In this document: positions 10,854 to 19,633 of the stretch, piece by piece
Layout: each line of letters starts with the position of its first letter
How positions within the stretch are numbered: the stretch's first letter is position 1
Assembly: GCA_024196135.1 (NCBI GenBank)
Contig: JAMQCK010000248.1
Location: 1 to 33,882, forward strand
DNA length: 33,882 nt
Source of the DNA: Pleurotus ostreatus/Saccharomyces cerevisiae fusant
Taxonomy: Eukaryota > Opisthokonta
Direction of reading: 5' to 3'
Position numbers and translations under genes: made by a program
Notes under the pieces: model-generated
The model's database searches: none
Seen by the model: only the letters and a program-made list of their open reading frames with translations
What the model was told of the DNA's origin: nothing

Positions 10854-11461
10854 ATGTCGAGGGAATTCTCGTATGTTTTCTCACTGCCATTGCGACGTTG
10901 GTTGACGTGTTCAGGCTTGAAGAATGCAAGGACCTCTTCGCGAGTGCGCCCCTTGATGCGACGTACACCTTTCCGATGCATGAGCCAGACAAGGCAAGGC
11001 CAAGGAGAATAATGCCCGGGCAGCATCTGGATACCTTTCCTCCGACGATGCCCGCCGACTGGCTCCCACCGCTGGCGGACGAGCCCGAGGGAAATCTGCT
11101 TCCACCAGTATATATGTTTGGCTGGCTCTACTGCCGCGACACGTTCAGGGCGCGATTCCCCGACATCAAGGGAAATGCCCGCCTCTCCTTCACCAAGGTC
11201 GTCATCAAACGCTTTTACGAAGAACACAGAGGCGTAACACCGTACGTGTAGCGATTCCTGATGACTTGGCATCGGTCTTATCTCCTTTTTCAACTTAGGC
11301 CCGACTTGTACACTCGCCTTGTCCGCGACGAGTACATGGTTTATCTGGGATCAAACTTTTTGGAGGCCACCCGTCACTGCGCAGAGGACCGGGATCGCGT
11401 CAAGCTCATACAGTCGTTTATAGGCGAGACCAACGAGCCAATCTGGTACCGCCGGACGTGA
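10854..11461 (+). CDS. Orphan small-protein family, copy 3
   Basis: Spliced model: 10854-10870, 10915-11247, 11299-11461; 170 residues. The first exon is again 17 nt, ending phase 2 at a GTATGT donor. Order of features: helix LEECKDLFAS, the LDTFPP motif, WLPPL, the signature LPPVYMFGWLY, RFYEEH, then EYMVYLGSN and terminal PIWYRRT. No signal peptide, membrane segment or known domain is seen. It lies 624 bp upstream of copy 4 on the same strand. The last exon is 163 nt, the same as in copies 4 and 5, so these three form a subgroup. Function is unknown. Confidence 0.72.
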
Positions 11462-11514
11462 GTCGGCTCATATGGCAGTCCCCTTGGTCCGTTCGACGCA
11501 CATTGCCTCGAAAG

Positions 11515-11847
11515 ATGGGCACCATGTACCGCACATGGAACACATATGCAATCGATTTTGTTTGCATCCTAGCGGTGCTTGCAACCACCTTCGCTAACGC
11601 GCACGCCCACGAAATGAACGCTCGCGCCCACGAAGTAGACGCTCACGCTTCTGAAGTAGCGCCGGGAGAGTCAGCGCTCTGGCTCGGCACGGGTCTTGCA
11701 AGCCATGCGCGACCGACGAGGGCACAGGGGTATGACTGTACCACGATTATCCGAACTGCACGCAATCGTATTGACCGGCTGGGCGACTCGGTCTTGACCG
11801 CGTTGACAAAGGCATCATTTCTACGAGGTCGCCGACGACGGCGCTGA
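11515..11847 (+). CDS. Possible small secreted protein with AHE-type repeats
   Basis: An unspliced frame of 110 codons. A hydrophobic segment (YAIDFVCILAVLATTFANA) near the start could be a signal peptide. It is followed by HAHEMNARAHEVDAHASEV, a short imperfect repeat of about 10-11 residues, and ends in an Arg-rich tail. The frame just downstream (YEVADDGAEHLAEELL, from about 11822) looks protein-like, so the true gene may be spliced or frameshifted. No homolog is recognised. It sits between orphan family copies 3 and 4, in their orientation. Confidence 0.25.
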   Translation: MGTMYRTWNTYAIDFVCILAVLATTFANAHAHEMNARAHEVDAHASEVAPGESALWLGTGLASHARPTRAQGYDCTTIIRTARNRIDRLGDSVLTALTKASFLRGRRRRR

Positions 11848-12084
11848 GCACTTAGCTGAAGAACTTCTTCACGGGCACACCTCCTTTCAGGGCGCCGGAG
11901 GCTTTCGCGCATCGATACTCAACCGCGTGCTACGCGGGCGCGCCGCCCGCCATGGAAGGAAGCAACGTGTATGATGCGTGTTTTTTGAGCTGGGCGCGAC
12001 CGCCTGATTGCGATCTCGCTTGCTTCGTGCTCATCTTCTGACGACTTTGCCTCGCAGATTTGCCCATTCGGACAGCCTCCGCTC

Positions 12085-12858
12085 ATGTCCAACGAACCCA
12101 CGTACGCCTCTCGTTCTAACCTACTCTTGACGCCCTGCCTCACCACCGTACTCCCAGGCTTGACGAGCTCAAGAACATTTTCGCCGCGGCAGACGAAGTC
12201 ACGAAGGCATCCGCCCTCGAGACAAAGGCGTCAGGTCAGGCCTCGAAGAACCTGGCATCTCACGGACGAAAGAGCCTCAAGGACTACCCGCAAACTTATC
12301 CCCGCCATGAACTTCCCCCACTAGCGAAACGACCATCGGCGAAGAGCACATCATCGGCGAAGAGCTCAGCATCGGCGAGCGATACCTTCGCGCCCCTCTA
12401 CCGACTCGGGTGGATGTACACCCTGCGCGAGTTCGTCGAGCGCATCATGAAGGGCGACCCATGCGCCAATCGAGTGACCTCGTTCGAGAAGAACGTGCAG
12501 GATCCGTTCGAGGAAAAATATCCCAAGATGTGGCTGTGCGTGGCGCTTCGTTTGCCGTTTGTCAATGTCAATTTCACTAATCCTTTCCTCTGCATGTTTC
12601 CTGATCCTATCTTTTGCATGTTTCCTGATCCTATCTCTTGCATGTTCCCTGATTCTGTCCATTGCACATTTTCTGAACCGCTCCTTCCAAATTAGCCCCG
12701 ACTTTACGCTGTGCGACACCTCGAATCATGTCATCGTGTATATCACGGTGAATATCGATGAGTGGAGCCGCGCTAACGCTCAGGACCAGAAGCTGGTCGA
12801 CGCCGCGAAGGATATTCTTGGACAGGACGAGGACCCGGTGTGGTATATTATGTCCTGA
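12085..12858 (+). CDS. Orphan small-protein family, copy 4
   Basis: Spliced model: 12085-12101, 12158-12535, 12696-12858; 185 residues. The first exon is 17 nt, phase 2, with a GTACGC donor. Features: helix LDELKNIFAAADE, RKSLKDYP, ELPPL, a low-complexity SAKSTSSAKSSASAS insert made by repeats of about 12 nt, then YRLGWMYTLREF, PFEEKYP, VIVYITVN, the helix DQKLVDAAKDIL and terminal PVWYIMS. The helix DQ-LVDAAKDIL is nearly identical to that of copy 5, so these two duplicated most recently. The second intron (160 nt) is long for this window because it is filled by 24-bp tandem repeats. Function is unknown. Confidence 0.72.
12592..12687 (+). repeat. Four 24-bp tandem repeats in intron 2 of copy 4
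   Basis: Units at 12592-12615, 12616-12639, 12640-12663 and a diverged one at 12664-12687, of the form GCATGTTTCCTGATCCTATC plus four bases. The array ends 8 bp before the exon, so it makes up most of the intron and supplies its pyrimidine-rich 3' end. Confidence 0.85.
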
Positions 12859-13232
12859 TTTCTAAGTTTCCGGACTACTTTTTGGGGGCGAGGAGTCGGC
12901 GTTGTTTGCACAGCCTTGGGAAGCAGACGGGCTGGCCACTTTCGTACGCTTCGGTTCTGTTGCGGATTGTTTGTATGCACGGTCGGAATACTATTCCAGA
13001 AGCTTTATCCGAGCATTGTCTGCCAGTGAGTCGTTACTTTCCAGCTTTCAGCGCGGTTTTCGACCACGTCCCGCCTTCCCAAGCTTGCGCTGAGCTTGAG
13101 TTAGATGAGCTCGGAGTTTCCAAGCGCGTCTCCTGTCAGACCGTATCGACGTATTGGCTGCGTAAGAGCACAGCCGCAAAGTAGCCTCTTGCTCACTTAC
13201 CACCATCTCGCGCTAGCTCTCGTCCTCCGACG

Positions 13233-13931
13233 ATGGCGCCTGAAGCGACGTACGTTGCCACCATTGCGAGTCGTCCGCGTCAGCGGCTGAGCCCAAAGCA
13301 GATCTACCAGCCATGAAGGACATCATGTCACCTCTCCTTCAGCTCTCACACCCTGCGCACCGCCCCCAAAGCCTAAGAGGCTGCGCCGAGGAGAGTGGCT
13401 CGACCTCTATCCCGCCACCCTGCCTCGCGACCAGCCGCCGCCCTTGACGTCCGATGTTATTGCCGACAGCGCGTCTACGCCAACTAACCCGCCCGCGCCT
13501 CTCTCCCACTTCCCGCCAACCTACTTCCTCGGCTGGCTCTATCAAGAGGACGACTTCTACGCGCGCTTCGCGAACAAGGACGACGAGGACGCGTGGGATT
13601 TATATGAAGGCTGGAAGGAGGCGGTGACAAGGCCGTTTAGAGAGGGGTATCCGGGGATGAGTGTGTGAGTGGTGGTTCGGTTCGATAGTCGGGGGTTGGG
13701 AGAGCGGTAGAAAAGCTCGACTCTTTGGCGATGAGTCAACCAAACGACGTACTGACCGACAAGCACAGGCCCGACTTCGATATCGAGGACGAGTCAAAGG
13801 AGTGTATTGTGTATATCGCGTATAATCTGGAGGCTCGCAGCCGGGCGGGAGCGCAGGATCAGGCACTGGTTGATGCTGCAAAGGATATTCTGGAGGAGGC
13901 GCGCGAGCCTAGGTGGTACCGCCGGATTTGA
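13233..13931 (+). CDS. Orphan small-protein family, copy 5
   Basis: Spliced model: 13233-13249, 13302-13664, 13769-13931; 180 residues. The 17-nt first exon ends at GTACGT. The acceptor chosen ends at 13301, giving a 52-nt intron and an open frame. The nearer CAG at 13281-13283 would leave a 34-nt intron and run into TGA. Features: KPKRLRRGEWLDLYP, QPPPL, HFPPTYFLGWLY, FREGYP, CIVYIAYN, the helix DQALVDAAKDIL and terminal PRWYRRI. The N-terminal helix of copies 2-4 is missing from the product, but a related sequence (LSPKQIY) can be read inside the intron. Function is unknown. Confidence 0.7.
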
Positions 13932-14219
13932 GCGCGAGGGCAAGGTCAAGCGCCGTGGAAGGTCGGGACGGTAGCGAGAGCCGTGTCCACCTCGAAAGAA
14001 CACAAGAATTGCGTATCATTCATTCGTGGGCCTGACTTACTCGGCCGGCTGCGTTGCCGTCAAAGACAGTCCATTGAAAATCGTCAATATTGTACATTGC
14101 TATGTCGCATTCTCGTCTGGACAAGCGTTAGATAAAAGGTCAGTGAGATAGAGTGAGAGACTTACAGCCGATGACATGCAACTCACAGCACCGTTGCACC
14201 CTCGAATGAAGTTTCGAAC

Positions 14220-14862
14220 TTACGAGAACCACCCCTTCGGCTTGTACTCCTCCGGCGGCGACACCTCTCCATCGCGCACCTTGCGCAGCTCCTCCAACAT
14301 CGCCTTCACACCGTCCACATTCCCCACGCTCGCCCTCCCGCCAGCCCAGTCTACGACGATGGGCCACTTGAGCGCGTTCGGGTGCTGCGAGGCCAGCTTG
14401 GGGATCGCCTCGACGTCGGCGGGTTTCTCCGGCTCCGCTGCAGGGTGCGCCGACAGGAAGACGGAGCCAGCGGCAGTGCGCCCTTCGGGCGCAACGTAGG
14501 AGAGGATGGAGCGTAGCTGGTCCTGTGTGGGCGGGCCTTCGACTACCTGGAGGTCGAAGTGGAGGGGCTCGTGTTTGGGAGAAGTGGGCGGGTAAGGGCG
14601 GGAGACGGCATCTTGGAGAAGTTTGAGAGCGGTTTTGGATGGGGGAGAAGAGGGGTTGTGGCTAATGCAGGTAGGTGTATAAGAGAGGTATGTGGCAACA
14701 TGACAAAGTCAGCAGAGGAACTCTACTTCGACTGCGACGACGTACAAGATAGTCAACTCAGGCTGCGAAGTCGATGAGCACGTCACATGCGACTGAAAGA
14801 ATTCCGCTTACAACTGTGCGCTTGAAACCAGAGAACAATGAGTAGAACCGTGTCTGCATCAT
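14220..14862 (-). CDS. FMP46-like mitochondrial protein (DUF1687, thioredoxin-like fold)
   Basis: Spliced model on the - strand: 14862-14812, 14756-14746, 14661-14220; 167 residues. The middle exon is only 11 nt. Joining the exons gives RTVLTIFHNPSSPPS, the expected first strand and turn of the DUF1687 family. The C-terminal part has LKWPIVVDWAGG followed by the helix VKAMLEELRK, the family's last strand and helix. The start MMQTRFYSLFSGFKR is basic and fits a mitochondrial presequence. Yeast Fmp46 is a mitochondrial protein of unknown role, called a putative redox protein from its fold. No cysteine is present in this model, so thiol redox chemistry is unlikely here. It is divergent to NDUFS2. 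The stop TAA overlaps a possible GTAAGT donor, so a further 3' exon cannot be excluded. Confidence 0.72.
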
Positions 14863-15201
14863 GGCGGGAGCTAAGTAGTTGGATATTGGCCGAACTGCCG
14901 AGGTTCTCCGTGACATTGCGTACGGCAATCGCCGAGTCACGGTTCAGGTTCCCCTCGTCGGTCTGTCCTTCTTACCCTCTGCTCTGATGGTCTTTGAAGG
15001 TGAAAAGTTGGTAATACATACTCGGAATGCACCTCTCAGCTTGTGGCACCAGTAATTTCAGCCTGGGTTGAAGTTAGCCACGTGAGTTATCCGAATAATT
15101 CCATTGGTGGACGGCCCGGTGCTGACTAATGACGCGCTCCGGCGGATGTAGGGATTTTACCCCTTGAGCTCATCGTTCCGCGCAACGAGCGCACTCCAAA
15201 C
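14863..15201. promoter_or_regulatory. Shared divergent promoter of the FMP46-like and NDUFS2 genes
   Basis: A 339-bp spacer between two divergently transcribed genes whose products are predicted to be mitochondrial. It contains a palindromic CACGTG at 15079-15084 and ATTGG (an inverted CCAAT) at 15103-15107, about 95 bp before the NDUFS2 ATG. CCAAT boxes bound by the HAP complex are established regulators of fungal respiratory genes; its action here is inferred. No clear TATA box was seen. Confidence 0.5.
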
Positions 15202-17626
15202 ATGCTGCCTCTTCGCCACTCGCTGCGGCGCCTACCAGGCAGCCGCGCAGCTGCTAAGAGGCTCCCCTCGCTGCTTCCTGCGACCCGCGCACACCGATAC
15301 CTTTCCTCATCAACCAACCGCGGCGCGGAGGCGACCGAGTTGACCAAGAACGTCGACGAGCCTGCGCAGGACTTCGCGGGCTTGCTCCACAAGGCGCTGC
15401 ACAATGGTGCGTGGACGGCGATGCGCATAAGCAATACGCTGACTCGCCTACAGAGTCCTTGTCGGCACCACTCGCTGCACGCTTGCGCACCAACGCCCTC
15501 TACCAGGTTCGCAATCGGTTGGACAACGCGCACGGGGCGACGGACAATTTTGCGAAGGCGAACCACGTCCCACCCGAGCTGCTCGGGAGCCTGCGCGCTG
15601 GCGAGGACGTGAGCCGGCATCTGTCACTGTTCCCGGAGGACGTCAGCGGCCCGCTCACCGCGCTCGTTCGGATGGAGGGCGAGTTCCAAAGGGAGATTAC
15701 GTGCGTAGTATGTCCTTCCTTGTTTTCAAGCATCTGACCCTCCGCGCAGCCAGCTCGAGTCGCAGATCCTCGCCGACGAGAAGGATGAGGGTCACCTCGA
15801 GACTGCTCACGCCGCTCGTATGCGCGAGTTGCGGGAAGCCATCCGCAAGGGCCGCGAGGGCGGCGTCAAGGTGCGCTCCCATCCCCTCCTCCTCCTTACC
15901 GTGTCTCACATACTCCACAGCCCACCTACCCCGCCCTGCTCTCCGAGTCCGATGTCGAGACCTCCCCCACCGACAAGACCTCCGACTTCCACGCCGTCGA
16001 GGACCTCCACCACCTTTCGATCGAGGAGACGCTCGCGAAGGGCGAGGGCGGCCGCGGCAAGATGCGCCACTTCACGGTCAATTTCGGTCCCCAGCATCCC
16101 GCTGCTCACGGTGTGCTTCGTATGATTCTGGAGTTGAACGGCGAGGAGGTGTTGCGCGCGGATCCTCATATTGGCTTGTTGCACCGCGGGACGGAGAAGC
16201 TCATTGAGTTCAAGACGTACACGCAGGCACTGCCATACTTCGATCGTCTGGACTACGTTAGCATGAGTGCGTGGTTGAACCTACTTGCCTCCGTCTCAAT
16301 GCTAACATATCACAGTGACGAACGAACTTTGCTACTCCATGGCCGTCGAGAAGCTCCTTAACATTGAGGTGCCCGCTCGCGCTAAGTGGATCCGTACGCT
16401 CTTCGGCGAGATCACCCGTATCCTCAACCGTGCGTCTGCCGATACGCCTCCCTCCCACCCTTTCTGACGCGTTACTTTCACAGATCTTATGGCCGTCCTC
16501 ACCCACGCCATGGACGTCGGTGCCCTCACGCCCTTCCTGTGGGGCTTCGAGGAGCGCGAGAAGCTCATGGAGTTCTACGAGCGCGTCTCTGGCGCACGCC
16601 TGCACGCTGCGTACGTGCGTCCCGGCGGCGTCGCCTTCGACCTCCCGCACGGTCTGCTCGATGATATCTTCAAGTGGGCGACGCAGTATAGCTCGCGCGT
16701 CGACGAGATCGAGGAGGTCGTGACGGGTAACCGCATCTGGAAGCAGCGCACGATCAACGTCGGGCGCGTGACGGCGGAGGACGCGCAGCGCTTCTCGTTC
16801 TCGGGCGTGATGCTGCGCGGGAGCGGCGTCCCGTGGGATCTGCGGAAGGTGGCGCCGTACGATGCGTACGACCAGGTGGAGTTTGATATCCCGGTGGGCA
16901 AGAATGGGGATTGCTACGACCGGTACTTGTGCCGTGTGCAGGAGATGCGCGAGAGTTTGAGGATTATCTCGCAGGTGAGTCTATGCTTCCCTCTTCTCAC
17001 ATTCATCGCCTTCCTCCCTCTTCTCTCAACCCCTTATGCCAATCGCCCACTAACACCCCTCCCAGTGCCTCAACAAGATGCCCACCGGCGCCTACAAGGT
17101 CGACGACCACAAGCTCGTCCCGCCGCCGCGCGCGAGCATGAAGGAGAGCATGGAGAGCCTCATCCACCACTTCAAGCTCTTCTCCGAGGGCTACTCCGTC
17201 CCGCCGGGCGAGACGTACAGCGCGATCGAGGCGCCGAAGGGCGAGATGGGCGTGTACCTGGTCAGCGACGGCTCGAACCGGCCGTACCGGTGCTCGATCC
17301 GCGCGCCGGGCTTTGCGCACCTGGCGGGGTCGGACTTCATCTTGAGGAGTGAGTGTTTGGTTTTAGGTGTGGTGTGGATTGTCTGGGGCGGCGTGGACGG
17401 GTGGGCGGGTTGGCCTGGACGAGGCGGGTTGACCTGGACGAGTGGACTGGTTGGCGTGGCTGGGAATGTGTTTGCTGACGGTCCACCTTTCAGACCACAT
17501 GTTGGCGGACGCTGTCGCGGTCATTGGGACGATGGACCTGGTGTTCGGGTGCGTAGCATCTTCTCTCATCCTGCTGTGAGCTCAGCGCTGACTGCATGTC
17601 CTTTATTCAGCGAGGTCGACCGCTAG
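15202..17626 (+). CDS. NDUFS2: NADH:ubiquinone oxidoreductase 49-kDa subunit (complex I)
   Basis: Nine exons: 15202-15406, 15454-15700, 15750-15870, 15921-16266, 16316-16429, 16484-16974, 17066-17348, 17494-17548, 17611-17626; 625 residues. It is a peripheral-arm subunit of mitochondrial complex I lining the ubiquinone site. The core starts near residue 239 and contains [106 protein letters not shown] and the conserved end [12 protein letters not shown]. Residues 1-35 are Arg-rich without acids, a good mitochondrial presequence. Residues of about 40-190 form an extra helical segment not expected for this subunit, whose fungal precursors are usually nearer 480 residues. A start at Met 15820 would give 451 residues, but with a poor presequence. 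The last two exons are very short (55 and 16 nt). Confidence 0.93.
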
Positions 17627-18479
17627 ACCTAGATCCTTCGGAGTGGATGAGGCGTACAGTACGCGCGGTGGCTACTGGTGCTGTAGACTCGAGTCCGAGA
17701 AAATGCAACTATGTTTATTCGCTCGCGGATGTGGAAGTTGTGGGTGGCGGCCTCGAGGTTGTGGATGATGGTTTCAGAGGGCGCCGAAGACCTGGGTAAG
17801 GGCCGCGACGATGTCGAGGGAAGCATAACAAAGGTGGTGAGTGACTGCGTCGAGGACGTGATTCGCGGTCTCAAGGAGCGACGGCGGCATCGCGACGCGC
17901 CAAGGAAACTTGCGCGCATGTGGGCGGGTTTAGCACGACGTTCCTGGTGGCACGGGCTGATGGGCGCGTGAGGACAAGAGATGCTTACCTTCAGTGAAAG
18001 CGAGCACTAGTCAACGTCGTGAACGTTGTGCTCGTTGCCTTATCAGCGTGCTGGGGTGCAGTCCCTGCCGTGCGCTCAGCAACTCCTGCACCGAACTGAC
18101 GCGCTGATCACGAAATAAGCGCCCATTGCCCCCATTGTACGCCTTTAATCCCATTGTACGCCTGGGATCCCATTGTACACCTTTAACCCTATTGTACGCC
18201 CGGGAAAGGCAATCATTCATTTGGTACTGATCTCCAGGCAGTGTGACTGAAACGCACCTTGCCACCGGAGGACTGACAGATCGCCCTGGTTTGGATCTCC
18301 CCCCGGGGGGTGCCCGAGGGCGGCGCGGGTTTTGGACGGAACGGCCATCTTGCTCGGTTGGCGCAGCCCACGACGAGTGCAGCGCTAAGGACGAGTACTC
18401 GAGTACATTCAGCGCGCACGACACCTAGCGCGATCGACTCGCGACGCGACCCCTTCACGCAATAGCTCACGACGCGACG
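17627..18479. other. Region downstream of NDUFS2, no supported gene
   Basis: About 850 bp. The first 90 bp match the 3' flank of the decayed copy. On the - strand at about 17720-17885 a protein-like stretch can be read in two overlapping frames: first LLETANHVLDAVTHHLCYA and IVAALTQVFGAL, then SETIIHNLEAATHNFHIRE after a one-base shift. It may be a broken gene fragment. The right part contains a 19-bp tandem repeat and the promoter of the next gene. Confidence 0.4.
18131..18206. repeat. Four 19-bp tandem repeats
   Basis: Units at 18131-18149, 18150-18168, 18169-18187 and 18188-18206, all of the form CCCATTGTACGCCTTTAAT with a few changes. The array lies about 270 bp upstream of the gene at 18480. 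It could contain repeated binding sites, but nothing in the sequence shows that. Confidence 0.85.
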
Positions 18480-19181
18480 ATGTCAACGGGACACTACGAT
18501 GAGGGCCTCCTGGCGGAGGCGCCCAAGGCGACGAAGGCTCAGCTTCAGGTGTGTGCGCCAGCGATGATCGTGAATGCTGTTCGGCGCTTACAAGCTTCCC
18601 CCACTTTCTCATACCCACTCCATCCTCTACCTCTCCGGCCGCCTCCCAATCCTCCCCTCCACCTACCACAGGAAGGCTACAACCCCGACATCCTCGCCCC
18701 CCAACGCCCCGCCACCACCTCCCCCACCCGCGACATCGAGTCCAAGGGCGCCAGCCCCGCCGCCACACCCGCCCTCTACACCAGCACGCCGCGCAAGCTC
18801 CCCTTCTGGCGCACCAAGAAGGGCATGATCGCCCTCGCCATCCTCGCCATCGTCATCGTCGGCGCCGTCGTCGGCGGCGCGGTCGGTGGTACCGTAGGGA
18901 AGAGCGACGGGAAGAGCGGCGGGGATGGCGACCTGACGGGCTCGCCGAGTAACTCGTTCACCACGCCCACTGCGACGTCGACAGGGGGCGGAGATGGTGG
19001 TCAGGGTCAGGTGGCGACTACGACGACGGCTGCGGGTGGGCAGGGGCAGGGGACGGCGTCGCCGACGACGACTACGAGTTCTGGTGGTCAGCAGCAGCAG
19101 GGGCAGGGAACAAATAACGGCGCGAATACGGACGGAGGGGATATCGCTGTCGTTGCCGCCGGTGCTGGCAGGAGGCGGTAG
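18480..19181 (+). CDS. Small single-pass membrane protein with Gly/Thr-rich tail
   Basis: Spliced model: 18480-18548, 18672-19181; 192 residues. The 123-nt intron is a multiple of three and open, so unspliced reading would give 233 residues with a Pro-rich insert. Splicing gives AQLQEGYNPD, typical of a soluble N-terminal region. Residues 1-72 are hydrophilic and end in a basic cluster (KLPFWRTKK). Residues 74-97 form one membrane helix (MIALAILAIVIVGAVVGGAV). The remainder is Gly-, Thr- and Ser-rich with GQGQ repeats, suited to O-mannosylation outside the cell. The basic N-terminal flank predicts N-in, C-out topology. Similar single-pass proteins of unknown function are common in basidiomycetes. 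No enzyme domain is present. Confidence 0.65.
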   Translation: MSTGHYDEGLLAEAPKATKAQLQVCAPAMIVNAVRRLQASPTFSYPLHPLPLRPPPNPPLHLPQEGYNPDILAPQRPATTSPTRDIESKGASPAATPALYTSTPRKLPFWRTKKGMIALAILAIVIVGAVVGGAVGGTVGKSDGKSGGDGDLTGSPSNSFTTPTATSTGGGDGGQGQVATTTTAAGGQGQGTASPTTTTSSGGQQQQGQGTNNGANTDGGDIAVVAAGAGRRR

Positions 19182-19633
19182 TGATCTGTACCTGCGGACC
19201 GACTCTCTTGCTCGTCACCTTGTCTGTTTCGATCCTTACTTATTGTTCTGTGCTTCGGTTACCTCTGGAACGCTATTGATTATCTTCCTACCATGCAACC
19301 CGCAGGGTGATTGAAGACAGCGGCCTACAGCCAAGTTACTCTTGCCGGTGAATCCCACCTCACAACTCCTTGCCTTGGTATCGCCTGGTCAACTAGCTTA
19401 GTAACATGGAACTTGAGAACAGGAATATATACTGATTCTTCAGATCCATCCGCCTTTACACCGTTTGCAACCCTCCAGGTTGTCGGGCAAGATTGTGGCG
19501 TGGGAAGTACTCCCCTGGGCGTCTAACCACGTGCGTTTGGTTCGACCTTCCGACCACCACCACTGGACGCACAAGGCTCGATTCTAGCACATACTATCTC
19601 GCTTCTACGACTATCTCAACGCGAATTTTGGCT
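19182..19633. other. Spacer before the TFIIS-like gene
   Basis: About 450 bp containing the 3' region of the membrane-protein gene and the upstream region of the TFIIS paralog. No motif or gene is recognised. Confidence 0.45.

Noticed and set aside
12366..12719. - strand frame with RIRKHA-type repeats
   Set aside because: It is the complement of copy 4's exon 2 and its 24-bp intron repeats.
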